DNA of 64,000 nt from contig BJGQ01000003.1 in NCBI GenBank assembly GCA_014190575.1, forward strand, positions 81,493 to 145,492. Reading direction: 5' to 3'. The number at the start of each line of letters is the position of its first letter. The stretch's first letter is position 1. A model generated the notes under the pieces. It worked only from the letters and a program-made list of their open reading frames with translations. It did no database searches and was not told the DNA's origin. This document shows, piece after piece, positions 45,050-54,398 of this stretch. A program made the position numbers and the translations under genes. This DNA comes from Bacteroidota bacterium (lineage in GTDB: Bacteria; Bacteroidota; Bacteroidia; Chitinophagales; UBA10324).

Positions 45050-45508
45050 ATGAAAAAAAATCTATTAATTGCGATCTCTGTTTTAGCTTTCTCTTTTTTA
45101 TATTCTTGCTTAAAACCACCGCAGTTTTCTGAAACTCCATTGATAGAATTTGTAAGCATCAACAGCACACAGGTTCAGCAAATGGTTGATAGCATACAAA
45201 TGATTATCAGTTTTAAAGATGGAGATGGCGATTTGGGCTCTCTTGAATCAGATACTTCTACCAATTGTTTTATTACTGACCATCGATCCGGAAAACCTGA
45301 TTATACATACAATTATAAAATCCCATTTGTAACCCCTAAAGGAACGACAAAAGATATTTCAGGAACGATTGCTATTAACCTACCGGGTATTACATGTATT
45401 CCGTTTCACACCACAGATTCGGTCACCTATAAAATTGTGATAATGGATAGAGCCGGTCATAAGAGTAATGAAATACAAACACCGGTTATAGTAGTGAATT
45501 GCCAATGA
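45050..45508 (+). CDS. hypothetical lipoprotein
   Basis: A 152-residue protein with a lipobox (YSCLKPP) near residue 20. The mature part is beta-rich and has an acidic SFKDGDGDLG loop that could bind calcium, plus four cysteines spread to the C-terminus. It follows the LolC/E-like permease by 39 bases, and a TATCTTTG promoter-like element (45022-45029) lies in that gap. No family is recognised beyond a general similarity to small Bacteroidota surface lipoproteins. Confidence 0.72.
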   Translation: MKKNLLIAISVLAFSFLYSCLKPPQFSETPLIEFVSINSTQVQQMVDSIQMIISFKDGDGDLGSLESDTSTNCFITDHRSGKPDYTYNYKIPFVTPKGTTKDISGTIAINLPGITCIPFHTTDSVTYKIVIMDRAGHKSNEIQTPVIVVNCQ

Positions 45509-45544
45509 GAAATCAGTAGGCAAAAATCAGAAGGCAGTAATCAT
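45507..45544. repeat. AATCAGTAGGC / AATCAGAAGGC tandem remnant
   Basis: Immediately after the lipoprotein stop two copies of a 14-base unit (AATCAGTAGGCAA and AATCAGAAGGCAG) stand in tandem, followed by a partial TAATCA. It looks like a remnant of a dispersed intergenic repeat. Related AATCAGAAATTAAAT words occur at 13617 and 41529. Confidence 0.5.
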
Positions 45545-45604
45545 TTCTTTACTTGTTCTTATTTTTTCAGGGTAAATATTTTTTGAAACTAAATTCAATT
45601 TAAA

Positions 45605-45991
45605 TTATAATTTTTTATAACTCTCAAATGGAATGGTTACATAAATCCAAAGCACTCTGCTGTATCGATAAATGTATGGGAAGAAAAAAACCAGTGATGT
45701 GCAAAGTGTAACCACCATTGGAACAATTTGGAAACCGAAAAACAAAAGCATCAATAAAAAGATAGGAACCTCAACAGCTATTGAAACCATGTAAGAGATA
45801 TACATTGCTCCGTAATAAAAACCAACTTCAGGAAAATAAGATTGATTACAAACCGAACAGCGTGGCGGCATGGAATCTAATTTGCTCAGTATCCAGGGAT
45901 TTTTTGTTTGGAACAAATCGCCCTTGCGACAATTGGGACATTTCATCTTCCACATTCCTGCTGCGAGCGAAGTTTTTTTATCGTTGGTCAT
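45605..45991 (-). CDS. DUF983 membrane protein
   Basis: A 128-residue protein with an N-terminal zinc-finger-like region (CPNCRKGDLF and RCSVCNQSYFPEVGFYYGAMY) and two C-terminal hydrophobic helices. These are the features of the DUF983 family. Its function is unknown; two CxxC pairs suggest metal binding on the cytoplasmic side. It lies 44 bases downstream of the YdeI-like gene on the same strand. Confidence 0.9.
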   Translation of the reverse strand: MTNDKKTSLAAGMWKMKCPNCRKGDLFQTKNPWILSKLDSMPPRCSVCNQSYFPEVGFYYGAMYISYMVSIAVEVPIFLLMLLFFGFQIVPMVVTLCTSLVFFFPYIYRYSRVLWIYVTIPFESYKKL

Positions 45992-46035
45992 TGGAGCAAA
46001 GAACGGAAATGAAATCTATGATTTATGAAAAAGCA

Positions 46036-46506
46036 TCATTTCATTGTAGGATTTTTCTTTTTTTCCTTTAACATCATCAACATTTTTTCCAATCTCGCCG
46101 TCTTGGTTTCTTCTCGCTTTGCATCAGTTATCCATTTAACATATTCTTTCTGATGAGAAAAGGCAATTGAATTAAAATATTCTTTTTCTGATTTATTTTT
46201 ATTCAGCAATGATTTTATTTCAGTTGGCAATTCTACTTTGCGTGGAGCAATATCGTGTTCAACTGTAATTGAAACTGTATCACCTTCTTGCTTACCAATT
46301 TTTTCTCTTATGGCCTTTAGAATTATTAAGCAAGGTCCATCGCCCATGTTAACAATGCTTCCACGATATGGTTCACCATCGAAAGTTACATTTACAGGAA
46401 TCATGTTTTTCTTTCCATATTCTTTTTCTACATCATATGGAACTTTTAAAAACATTCCACCGCCTCCGGCATTTATCATTTTGGCTTTAAATTTTTTTTG
46501 ACTCAT
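46036..46506 (-). CDS. DUF1905 / YdeI-like (OmpD-associated) protein
   Basis: A 156-residue cytoplasmic protein. Residues ~5-85 resemble DUF1905, a small beta barrel (FKAKMINAGGGGMFLKVP, VTFDGEPYRGS, then GKQEGDTVSITVEHD). The C-terminal ~60 residues are a helical YdeI/'bacteriocin-protection' domain (FSHQKEYVKWITDAKREETK). This pair of domains is commonly fused. The physiological role is uncertain. It lies 50 bases downstream of acs. Confidence 0.85.
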   Translation of the reverse strand: MSQKKFKAKMINAGGGGMFLKVPYDVEKEYGKKNMIPVNVTFDGEPYRGSIVNMGDGPCLIILKAIREKIGKQEGDTVSITVEHDIAPRKVELPTEIKSLLNKNKSEKEYFNSIAFSHQKEYVKWITDAKREETKTARLEKMLMMLKEKKKNPTMK

Positions 46507-46556
46507 GATATTTTAAAAACTTATTGGAATAGAAATCTAAAACATAGTTACTAAAA

Positions 46557-48455
46557 TTAACCCTTTACTTTTTTCTTTATCTCTTCAACCACCTCAGGAT
46601 TCAGAAGCGTTGTAACATCTCCTACTTTATCAAATTCTCCTTCGGCAATTTTCCGAAGAATGCGACGCATAATTTTTCCGCTTCGGGTTTTTGGTAAACC
46701 ACTTACAATTTCAATTCTATCTGGTTTAGCAAACGGACCAATAATTTTTGCAACAATATTTAAAACTTCCTGCTTGAAAAGAATAATATCTTTTGGTTGT
46801 GGTTCACAAGAAACGAAAGCAAATATTCCTTGACCTTTTATGAAGTGAGGAAATCCTACTACCGCACTTTCATAAACATCCAAGTGCTCGTTAATCGCAT
46901 TCTCAACTTCAGCTGTTCCTATGCGATGACCGGAAACATTTATTACATCATCCACTCTTCCGGTTATTCTGTAATTGCCATCGTAATCTCTTTTGCAGCC
47001 ATCACCAGTAAAATACATTCCGGGATAAGTAGTGAAGTAAGTTTGAATAAATCGTTCGTGATCTTTATAAACTGTTCTCGCCTGTCCAGGCCACGATTTT
47101 CTAATACATAAATTACCTTCAGCAATAATTTCTTTTATTTCTTTTCCATTTGCATCTACAATCAAAGGTTCAACACCGAGAAATGGGAGTGTAGCAAAAG
47201 ATGGTTTTACAGGAGTTACTCCCGCGAGAGATGAAATTAATATCCCACCGGTTTCCGTTTGCCACCAAGTATCAACTATGGGGCATTTTTCTTTTCCGAT
47301 ATTTTTATGATACCATTCCCAAGCTTCTTCATTAATTGGTTCACCAACAGTTCCAAGAACACGAAGTGATTCGAGTGATTTTCCTTCCAGAAATTTTAAT
47401 CCTTGCGCTTCCAACGAACGAATGGCCGTAGGAGCGGTGTAAAAAATATTGACTTTATATTTATCAATCACTTCCCACCACCGTCCCCAATCTGGAAACT
47501 GTGGAATGCCTTCGTACATTAAAGTTGTTGCACCATTCAATAGCGGGCCATAAACAATATAACTGTGACCTGTAACCCACCCAATATCGGCAGTGCACCA
47601 GTAAATTTGTTCAGGTTGATATTGAAAAACATTTAAAAAAGTATAAGTAGAATAAACCATGTAACCTGCTGTAGTATGCAAAACTCCTTTTGGTTTTCCG
47701 GTTGAACCTGATGTGTATAGAATGAATAAAGGATCTTCTGAATCCATTGTTGCTGCTTCATGTTTTGTAGAACAATCTTTCATTATATCGCTCCACCAAA
47801 CATCTCTATCGGCTTTCATGTTGCAATCAAAATTGCTTCGGTTAAGCACAATTGATTTTTGAATAGAAGGACATTTCTCCAACGCTTCATCAACAATTTT
47901 TTTCAGATACAATGGCTTGTCGCCACGATAACAACCATCAGCAGTTATCATCCACTTGCATTCTGCATCTTGAATTCTATCAGCAATTGATTGAGCAGAA
48001 AACCCACCGAACACAATGGAATGAATAGAACCAATGCGAGCACACGAAAGCATTGCAATGGCAAGTTCAGGAATCATGGGCATGTAAATGCAAACAGTAT
48101 CACCTTTTTTTATTCCAAGTTTTTCTAGCGCATTGCTAAACTGACAAACAGCTTCGTGCAATTCGTTGTAAGAAATTTTTCGGTTTTGTTCTGTTGGATT
48201 ATTGGGCTCCCAAAGAATTGCTGTTTTATTTCCAAATTTTTCCAAATGACGGTCGATGCAATTTTCAGTGATATTTAATTTGCCACCTTCAAACCATTTA
48301 TAATCTGCTTTTTCAAATCCACCGCTGAAAACTTTCTCCCATTTCTTTTTCCATAAAAAATTATCAGCAACTTCTGACCAGAAATTTTCAGACTGTTCAA
48401 TTGAATTTTTATAAGTAGTTTGATATTCTTTTAATGATGAAATTCGCTGGAGCAT
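46557..48455 (-). CDS. acs: acetyl-CoA synthetase (AMP-forming)
   Basis: A 632-residue ANL-superfamily enzyme that activates acetate to acetyl-CoA via acetyl-AMP. The P-loop-like motif is YTSGSTGKPKG near residue 250, DTWWQTETGG is the A5 motif, YFTGDGCKRDYDG is A7, and GRVDDVINVSGHRIGTAEVE is A8. The catalytic, acetylation-prone lysine lies in PKTRSGKIMRR near residue 600. Length and N-terminal ACAS domain (EYQTTYKNSIEQSENFW) fit Acs. It is transcribed away from rpoD across a 440-base region. Confidence 0.96.
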   Translation of the reverse strand: MLQRISSLKEYQTTYKNSIEQSENFWSEVADNFLWKKKWEKVFSGGFEKADYKWFEGGKLNITENCIDRHLEKFGNKTAILWEPNNPTEQNRKISYNELHEAVCQFSNALEKLGIKKGDTVCIYMPMIPELAIAMLSCARIGSIHSIVFGGFSAQSIADRIQDAECKWMITADGCYRGDKPLYLKKIVDEALEKCPSIQKSIVLNRSNFDCNMKADRDVWWSDIMKDCSTKHEAATMDSEDPLFILYTSGSTGKPKGVLHTTAGYMVYSTYTFLNVFQYQPEQIYWCTADIGWVTGHSYIVYGPLLNGATTLMYEGIPQFPDWGRWWEVIDKYKVNIFYTAPTAIRSLEAQGLKFLEGKSLESLRVLGTVGEPINEEAWEWYHKNIGKEKCPIVDTWWQTETGGILISSLAGVTPVKPSFATLPFLGVEPLIVDANGKEIKEIIAEGNLCIRKSWPGQARTVYKDHERFIQTYFTTYPGMYFTGDGCKRDYDGNYRITGRVDDVINVSGHRIGTAEVENAINEHLDVYESAVVGFPHFIKGQGIFAFVSCEPQPKDIILFKQEVLNIVAKIIGPFAKPDRIEIVSGLPKTRSGKIMRRILRKIAEGEFDKVGDVTTLLNPEVVEEIKKKVKG

Positions 48456-48895
48456 GAATACAATTAATTTAAATTTTGAGGAGAAGATTTAACAACATTT
48501 TTTTTATTTCATTTTTAGTAATTCAATGTAAAATAGTTGATACAAATCTGAAGAATGTATTTCATAATTCATATTTCTGAAAGCAAAGTCAATTATAGCC
48601 TTCGCTGTTCCTGAATCGGTAATTCAGTCTGCCAACCTTCGGTAGTAATAATTCAATATTCAATAGATTGATACAAAAATCTTCATCTTGTTACTTCAAA
48701 ATATTGAGGTATAGTAATTGCTTAACTCTGTTTGTGGTTTTATGGTCATTCTTTGTCACGAAACTGTAAAAATTAAAAAGATGGAACTATTCATACAACA
48801 TTTCAGGTTACATCTTCGTCATACCGATAGAAAGATGTTAAAAAGCATTTGAAACAAAGATTCTAATTGAGCGTTAAAAAACACAGATAACAGAT
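48456..48895. other. long divergent intergenic region between acs and rpoD
   Basis: This 440-base region must contain the promoters of acs and rpoD. It has a short inverted repeat CTGAAT/ATTCAG (48611-48627) and a 23-codon ORF at 48781-48852 (ATG to TGA) preceded by AAAATTAAAAAG, which could be a leader peptide or chance. I see no tRNA, no riboswitch I recognise and no full TTG-N19-TAnnTTTG promoter, although TTTG words are frequent around 48731-48755. Confidence 0.45.
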
Positions 48896-49765
48896 ATGAG
48901 ACAACTAAAAATTACCCAGCAAATTACCCAGCGTGAGAACGATTCATTGGAGCGTTACTTATCAGACATTGCAAAATTACCAATGATAAATGCCGACCGT
49001 GAGGTTGAGTTAGCCAAGAAAATAAGAATGGGAGATGCCGATGCTTTGGAAGAAATGACCAGAGCAAATCTTCGATTTGTTGTTTCTGTTGCCAAACAAT
49101 ACCAGAATCAAGGATTGTCACTTGCCGATTTAATTAATGAGGGAAACATTGGTTTAATAAAAGCAGCTCAACGATTTGATGAATCTCGTGGATTTAAATT
49201 TATATCTTATGCAGTATGGTGGATTCGCCAGTCAATCTTACAAGCATTGGTTGAAAATGCTCGATTGGTTCGTTTACCACTTAACAAAATTGGTTCGTAC
49301 AGCAAAATCAATAAAATGATGATGAAGTTCGAACAGCGTTACGAGCGTGAGCCATCAAAAGATGAATTGGCTGAATTGCTTAATGTAACTGACAAAGACA
49401 TTGATGAAATGATGAAGGGAATGAGCAAAACCATTAGCATGGATGCTCCGGTTGGCGAAGGCGATGATGCAACTATGATTGACTTCTTTGCAGGCGAAGA
49501 TTTGAAAGGAAGCGCTGAAGATGTATTAATGAATGAATCGTTAAAAAAGGATATTGCAGGATTGCTTCAAACCATGAATCAGCGGGATGCGGCTATTGTT
49601 AGTTGCTATTTTGGAATAAATGGTGAAGAAGCTTTGAACCTTGATGAAATTGGATCACGATTCAGTTTAACCCGTGAGCGTGTTCGTCAGATAAAAGAAA
49701 AAGCAATTCGTCGTTTGCGTAAAACTTCGCACACAAAAACTTTACGCGGATACTTAGGAAAATAA
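48896..49765 (+). CDS. rpoD: primary RNA polymerase sigma factor (sigma-70/SigA)
   Basis: A 289-residue housekeeping sigma factor. Region 1.2 spans about residues 15-45 (LERYLSDIAKLPMINADREV), region 2 contains LIKAAQRFDESRGFKFISYAVWW and the -10-reading WWIRQSI, then region 3 and region 4, ending with the helix-turn-helix LTRERVRQIKEKAIRRL. Region 1.1 and the non-conserved region are absent, which is the short form usual in Bacteroidota. It would recognise the TAnnTTTG promoters noted elsewhere in this window. Confidence 0.97.
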   Translation: MRQLKITQQITQRENDSLERYLSDIAKLPMINADREVELAKKIRMGDADALEEMTRANLRFVVSVAKQYQNQGLSLADLINEGNIGLIKAAQRFDESRGFKFISYAVWWIRQSILQALVENARLVRLPLNKIGSYSKINKMMMKFEQRYEREPSKDELAELLNVTDKDIDEMMKGMSKTISMDAPVGEGDDATMIDFFAGEDLKGSAEDVLMNESLKKDIAGLLQTMNQRDAAIVSCYFGINGEEALNLDEIGSRFSLTRERVRQIKEKAIRRLRKTSHTKTLRGYLGK

Positions 49766-49787
49766 AATAGATTTTTAATAGTAAAAG

Positions 49788-49818
49788 TCCCGATGGTTAA
49801 ATACCATCGGGATTTTTT
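49788..49818 (+). terminator. Rho-independent terminator after rpoD
   Basis: A perfect 10-bp stem TCCCGATGGT / ACCATCGGGA with loop TAAAT, followed by TTTTT, lies 22 bases after the rpoD stop. It separates rpoD from rpe. Confidence 0.9.
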
Positions 49819-49859
49819 ATTTTGGGGAAAACAAATTCAAATTGCTTAACTGCTAATTT

Positions 49860-49867
49860 TATTTTTG
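49860..49867 (+). promoter_or_regulatory. TAnnTTTG -7 element directly before rpe
   Basis: TATTTTTG ends only 4 bases before the rpe ATG at 49872, and the upstream gene is closed by a terminator, so rpe needs its own promoter. A TTG lies 15 bases upstream (49842-49844). If used, transcription would start at or next to the start codon. Confidence 0.45.
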
Positions 49868-49871
49868 CTGC

Positions 49872-50546
49872 ATGAAAAATACTTTGATTGCTCCTTCCAT
49901 TCTTTCATCAGATTTCGGGAAAGTGTATGAAAGCATTGAGATTATAAATAAAAGTGATGCCGACTGGATTCATTGCGATGTGATGGATGGGCGGTTTGTT
50001 CCGAATATTTCTTTTGGTTTTCCGATTCTTTCTGCAGTGAAAAGAGCGGCGAAAAAACCATTGGATGTTCACCTGATGATTTTGGAACCTGAAAATTATT
50101 TGGCTGATTTTAAAAAAGCCGGAGCCGATATTTTATCAGTTCACATTGAAGCATCGCCTCACTTGCACAGAACTGTAAGTGCAATTCGTGCTTTGGGCAT
50201 GAGCCCAGGTGTGGCCATTAATCCACATACTTCTATTGATTTACTATATGAAATTATTGCCGACATTGATTTGGTTTGCTTGATGAGTGTGAATCCCGGA
50301 TTTGGCGGTCAAAAATTTATTGAGAATACTTATTCGAAAATTGATCGGCTAAAAAATTTAATCATCAGCAGAAATTCAAAAGCGAAAATTGAAATTGATG
50401 GCGGTGTTGATTTTAATAATTCAGCGAAACTGGTGAATGCGGGTGCCGATGTGTTGGTTGCAGGCAATACCGTTTTCGGGGCAGCGAATCCTGGAGAAGC
50501 AATTACAAAATTGAAATTTTCAACCGCATATACTACAACAACCTAA
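49872..50546 (+). CDS. rpe: ribulose-phosphate 3-epimerase
   Basis: A 224-residue TIM-barrel enzyme that interconverts ribulose 5-phosphate and xylulose 5-phosphate. Family motifs include APSILSSDFGK, HCDVMDGRFVPNISFG with metal-binding His and Asp, DVHLMILEPENY, LMSVNPGFGGQKF and IEIDGGVDFNN with the second catalytic Asp, then AGNTVFGA. Complete in length. The TonB-receptor gene begins 19 bases later, so the two are probably co-transcribed, though they are not functionally related in an obvious way. Confidence 0.97.
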   Translation: MKNTLIAPSILSSDFGKVYESIEIINKSDADWIHCDVMDGRFVPNISFGFPILSAVKRAAKKPLDVHLMILEPENYLADFKKAGADILSVHIEASPHLHRTVSAIRALGMSPGVAINPHTSIDLLYEIIADIDLVCLMSVNPGFGGQKFIENTYSKIDRLKNLIISRNSKAKIEIDGGVDFNNSAKLVNAGADVLVAGNTVFGAANPGEAITKLKFSTAYTTTT

Positions 50547-50565
50547 CAATCGTTTAAGCGCGCGA

Positions 50566-53037
50566 ATGCTAAAATTCTTTTTTCTTTTTTCATTAATTAC
50601 CGTCCAGCTTATATTTAATTCAAGTATTCTGCGCGCGCAGGATGCAACCGTTTCTGGAAAAGTTATTTCGGAAAATGGTGAGCCTTTAATTGGCGCAAAT
50701 ATTTCTTTCCCAACCTTAAAAACAGGAACAGCAACCGATGCGAAGGGACATTTTATTTTTAATATTCCATCCAATCAATCAATTGAAATAAAAATTTCTT
50801 ATGTAGGGTTTATTGAATCAAAAAAAACTTTGAATCTTAAACCCGGTCAGCACATTGAGTTGAACTTTATTTTGTTATATAATACGCTTGATTCAATTGT
50901 AGTAAAACAAAATGCAATTCGCGACCAACCCATTATTGAAATTAATCCGAAAGACTTTGAAGCATTGCCGGGACCAACAGGAGGTGTTGAAGCCATTCTG
51001 AAATTATTTACAAATTCCAATAATGAATTATCAAGTCAGTATTCGGTTCGGGGTGGAAATTTTGACGAGAATTTAGTTTATGTAAATGATTTTGAAATTT
51101 ATCGTCCGTTCCTTGTGAACAACGGACAACAGGAAGGATTGAGTTTTGTAAATTCTGATTTGGTTGGAAATATTCTTTTTTCTCAAGGAGGATTCGCAGC
51201 AAAATATGGGGATAAGATGAGCAGTGTGCTCGACATAACTTACCGTAAACCAAAGGCATTTAAAGGAAATGTATCAGCAAGTTTGTTAGGTGCCGATGTT
51301 CATATGGAAGGTGGAACAAAAAATCATCGTTTCACTTACTTGGTTGGTGTTCGTCAAAAATCTAATCAATATATTTTGAATTCGTTGGAAACAACTGGTG
51401 ATTATAAACCTTCGTTTACAGATGCCCAAGCGTTAATAACTTATCAGTTTTCTGAAAAAACGCAACTTGAAATTCTTGGTAATTATTCGCGCAACCGGTA
51501 CTGGTTTGTGCCGCAAGACCGCACCACAACCTTTGGCCTGGTAAATCGTGCTGTTCGCTTAACCATGTATTTTGATGGTCAGGAGATTGATAAATTCAAT
51601 TCAGGAATGGGTGGTGCATCACTTTCTTTTCACCCGAATAAAAACCTGAAATTAAAGTTTTTAGCTTCCACTTATTATACAAGAGAAGATGAAACTTTTG
51701 ATTTGATTGCCGAATATTTTTTAGGCGAAGTATCAACAAATCTTGGCAACGCAAATTTCAATCAGGTGGTTTACTCATTGGGAACAGGAGCCATTCAGGA
51801 TTGGGGACGAAATTATTTAGATGCTGCGGTTTTTTCCGGTGAGCATAAAGGTTCACTTGATATGAATAAACATTTTGTGCAGTGGGGAATAAAATACAAT
51901 CGCGAATACATCAGTGATAAACTCAATCAGTGGGGAGTAGTTGATTCGGCCGGATACAATTTGCCTTACTCGGTTACAGATGTGAATGCCTACTATGTTT
52001 ACAAAACAAAAAACCTATTAGAAAGCAATCGCTACTCAGGATTTGTTCAAGACACCTGGGATTTGAGCAAGAGTGGAAATGTGACTTTGAATATTGGTTC
52101 AAGATTTAATTTCTGGGATGTGAACAATCAGTTCATTGTTAGTCCACGCGCGCAACTTTCTTTTTATCCAAAGTGGGATTCAACTGATATAGTTTTTCGT
52201 GCTGCTGTTGGTTGTTACGATCAGCCACCGTTTTATCGCGAGTTACGAAACCTGAATGGAAATTTAAAACTGGCTGTTAAAGCGCAACGAAGCATTCATG
52301 CAGTGCTTGGCGCCGATTATAATTTTAAAATGTGGGATCGCCCGTTCAAGTTTATTACTGAAGCGTACTATAAAAATTTATATGATTTGAATCCTTATGA
52401 ATTGGATAATGTGCGCATTCGATATTTCGGAAACAACGATGCAGTTGGTTATGCATATGGCATTGATTTGCGTTTGCATGGTGAATTAGTAAAGGATGTT
52501 GAAAGTTGGGTGAGCATAAATTACCTGAACACAAAAGAAAATCTGAAATCGGATTTTTCTTATGTGTTTGACACCACTTTTAATGCTGCAGGCGAAATAA
52601 CAAAGTTTGACACCACCACTGTGCATCCTGGATATGTAGCTCGACCAAGTGATCAGCGGTTAAGTGTTGGTGCATTCATTCAGGATTATGTACCAGGTCA
52701 CGAAAATTTTAAAGTGCATTTGAATCTTTTATTCGGAACAGGATTTCCAACTGGCCCTCCCGATCACAATCGTTATGCTGATACTTTGCGCTTGCCTTCC
52801 TATAGAAGAGTGGATATTGGTTTCTCTGCTTTATTGTTAGATGGAAAAAAACATATCGATCAAAAACTTTGGAAAAATTTATCGTCCATCTGGACTTCGC
52901 TTGAAGTATTTAATCTGCTCGCCATCCCGAATACTATTTCATATTTATGGGTGAAAGATAGTTATCAAACAATTTATGCAGTTCCGAATTATTTAACTGC
53001 ACGCCGCATTAATTTGAGAGTTGTGATGAAGTTTTAA
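50566..53037 (+). CDS. TonB-dependent receptor with N-terminal carboxypeptidase-regulatory-like domain
   Basis: An 823-residue outer-membrane receptor. A signal peptide (ending near ILRAQ, residue 25) precedes a CarbopepD_reg_2-like Ig domain ([20 protein letters not shown], residues ~29-105). The plug domain follows ([17 protein letters not shown]... [20 protein letters not shown]), and a ~22-strand barrel ends with INLRVVMKF. There is no SusD partner, so it is not a typical polysaccharide-utilisation SusC. The ligand is unknown. It likely shares the rpe promoter. Confidence 0.93.
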   Translation: MLKFFFLFSLITVQLIFNSSILRAQDATVSGKVISENGEPLIGANISFPTLKTGTATDAKGHFIFNIPSNQSIEIKISYVGFIESKKTLNLKPGQHIELNFILLYNTLDSIVVKQNAIRDQPIIEINPKDFEALPGPTGGVEAILKLFTNSNNELSSQYSVRGGNFDENLVYVNDFEIYRPFLVNNGQQEGLSFVNSDLVGNILFSQGGFAAKYGDKMSSVLDITYRKPKAFKGNVSASLLGADVHMEGGTKNHRFTYLVGVRQKSNQYILNSLETTGDYKPSFTDAQALITYQFSEKTQLEILGNYSRNRYWFVPQDRTTTFGLVNRAVRLTMYFDGQEIDKFNSGMGGASLSFHPNKNLKLKFLASTYYTREDETFDLIAEYFLGEVSTNLGNANFNQVVYSLGTGAIQDWGRNYLDAAVFSGEHKGSLDMNKHFVQWGIKYNREYISDKLNQWGVVDSAGYNLPYSVTDVNAYYVYKTKNLLESNRYSGFVQDTWDLSKSGNVTLNIGSRFNFWDVNNQFIVSPRAQLSFYPKWDSTDIVFRAAVGCYDQPPFYRELRNLNGNLKLAVKAQRSIHAVLGADYNFKMWDRPFKFITEAYYKNLYDLNPYELDNVRIRYFGNNDAVGYAYGIDLRLHGELVKDVESWVSINYLNTKENLKSDFSYVFDTTFNAAGEITKFDTTTVHPGYVARPSDQRLSVGAFIQDYVPGHENFKVHLNLLFGTGFPTGPPDHNRYADTLRLPSYRRVDIGFSALLLDGKKHIDQKLWKNLSSIWTSLEVFNLLAIPNTISYLWVKDSYQTIYAVPNYLTARRINLRVVMKF

Positions 53038-54248
53038 AATTCCTCAGCAGTCTTTTTAATTATTTCCACACATTCCATCAATTGCTCTTCAGTCATTACA
53101 AGCGGTGGAGCAAAGCGAATAATATCTCCGTGAGTTGGTTTAGCAAGCAATCCGTTCTTCATCATTTCAATACAAAAATCCCAGGCATCTTTTCCTTTGT
53201 GGGGTTTAATAACTATTGCATTGAACAATCCTTTGCCGCGCACAGTGGTCACCAAGTTTTTATTCAGCTTATTTAATTCTTCCCTCAAAATACCTCCGAG
53301 GTAAAAAGAATTCTCTGCTAATTTTTCATCCAGTAAAACATCCAAGGCGGTCATGGTCACAGCACACGCAAGCGGATTGCCACCATAAGTACTGCCGTGT
53401 TCTCCGGGTTTAATTGTCAGCATGATTTCATCGTTACATAAAACTGCTGATACCGGAAGAGTTCCTCCGCTCAAAGCCTTTCCGAGAATTAAAATATCAG
53501 GATGCACATTTTCATAATCACAGGCAAGCATTTTTCCGGTACGGGCCAAACCGCTTTGAATTTCATCAGCAATGAATAAAACATTTTTAGCAGCGCATAA
53601 TTTTTTTGCCTTGGATAAATATCCTTCGTCCGGAACTACAACTCCGGCTTCGCCCTGAATTGGTTCCACTAAAAATCCGGCCACAGTTGGATCCTGCAAA
53701 GCATTTTCCAAAGCATCTAAATCATTATAAGGGATATTGATGAATCCGGTCATATACGGACCGAATCCTTTTTTTGAATCAGGATCACTGCTGAACGAAA
53801 TTACAGTGGTGGTTCGGCCATGAAAATTTCCATTGCAGACAACAATTTTTGCTTCGTTGCTTTTTATGCCTTTCACAACATAAGCCCAACGACGACAAAG
53901 TTTAATTGCAGTTTCTACTCCTTCAACTCCTGTATTCATCGGCAATACCTTGTCGTAACCAAAAAGGTTAGTTATGTATTCTTCATACTGCCCCAATAAA
54001 TTGTTATGAAAAGCGCGACTGGTTAAAGTCAGTTTCTGCGCCTGATCTATTAATGATTGAATAATGCGAGGATGACAATGACCTTGGTTAACTGCTGAAT
54101 AAGCTGATAGAAAATCGAAATATCTTTTGCCATTAGTATCATAAACAAAAACACCTTCGCCTCTTTCAAGCACCACCGGAAGCGGATGATAATTATGTGC
54201 GCCATATTTTTCTTCTAACCCGATGTAATTAATTTTTGTATCAGCCAT
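53034..54248 (-). CDS. rocD: ornithine--oxo-acid aminotransferase
   Basis: A 404-residue class III PLP-dependent aminotransferase converting ornithine and 2-oxoglutarate to glutamate semialdehyde and glutamate. The N-terminus [21 protein letters not shown] is typical of ornithine aminotransferase. [27 protein letters not shown] (PLP Asp) and the lysine motif [17 protein letters not shown] (Schiff-base Lys near residue 253) are present. The frame is open to a TTG at 54275, which lies inside a TATTTTTG element. ATGs at 54248 and 54251 are adjacent alternatives; I chose the inner one. It overlaps the upstream convergent gene end by four bases. Confidence 0.95.
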   Translation of the reverse strand: MADTKINYIGLEEKYGAHNYHPLPVVLERGEGVFVYDTNGKRYFDFLSAYSAVNQGHCHPRIIQSLIDQAQKLTLTSRAFHNNLLGQYEEYITNLFGYDKVLPMNTGVEGVETAIKLCRRWAYVVKGIKSNEAKIVVCNGNFHGRTTTVISFSSDPDSKKGFGPYMTGFINIPYNDLDALENALQDPTVAGFLVEPIQGEAGVVVPDEGYLSKAKKLCAAKNVLFIADEIQSGLARTGKMLACDYENVHPDILILGKALSGGTLPVSAVLCNDEIMLTIKPGEHGSTYGGNPLACAVTMTALDVLLDEKLAENSFYLGGILREELNKLNKNLVTTVRGKGLFNAIVIKPHKGKDAWDFCIEMMKNGLLAKPTHGDIIRFAPPLVMTEEQLMECVEIIKKTAEEF

Positions 54249-54272
54249 CATCTGTTTAAATTTTATCGGCTG

Positions 54273-54280
54273 CAAAAATA
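54273..54280 (-). promoter_or_regulatory. TAnnTTTG -7 element upstream of rocD
   Basis: The minus strand reads TATTTTTG, 24 bases from the ATG at 54248. The TTG of this element is the apparent start of the longest frame, which argues that the frame begins at 54248/54251. No matching -33 element is clear. Confidence 0.4.
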
Positions 54281-54332
54281 CTTCACAGGAGTTAATTTAC
54301 TGGAGCCGGTTTCACTAATACAAATGGGCCGA

Positions 54333-54351
54333 GTCGGGTTTTATAACCGAC
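54333..54351. repeat. GTCGG...CCGAC imperfect hairpin, REP-like
   Basis: GTCGGGTT-TTAT-AACCGAC forms a 7-bp stem with a single unpaired G. It lies just upstream of the proposed GTG start at 54399. A hairpin of the same design, with one bulged G, is at 58581-58600. Such short imperfect palindromes resemble the REP-like elements scattered in Bacteroidota intergenic DNA. Confidence 0.5.
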
Positions 54352-54385
54352 GAGGTCTTGATAAAGAAAAATTGTTTCAACAGAT

Positions 54386-54393
54386 TACTTTTG
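54386..54393 (+). promoter_or_regulatory. TAnnTTTG -7 element before the small membrane protein gene
   Basis: TACTTTTG lies inside the longest reading frame that begins at 54324 but only 5 bases before an in-frame GTG at 54399. This suggests transcription and translation both start here. A -33 TTG at the right distance is not seen. Confidence 0.4.
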
Positions 54394-54398
54394 GCACA

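Noticed and set aside
48601..48660. Possible tRNA or riboswitch upstream of rpoD
   Set aside because: Only a weak CTGAAT/ATTCAG hairpin and no cloverleaf or known aptamer pattern; kept as intergenic.
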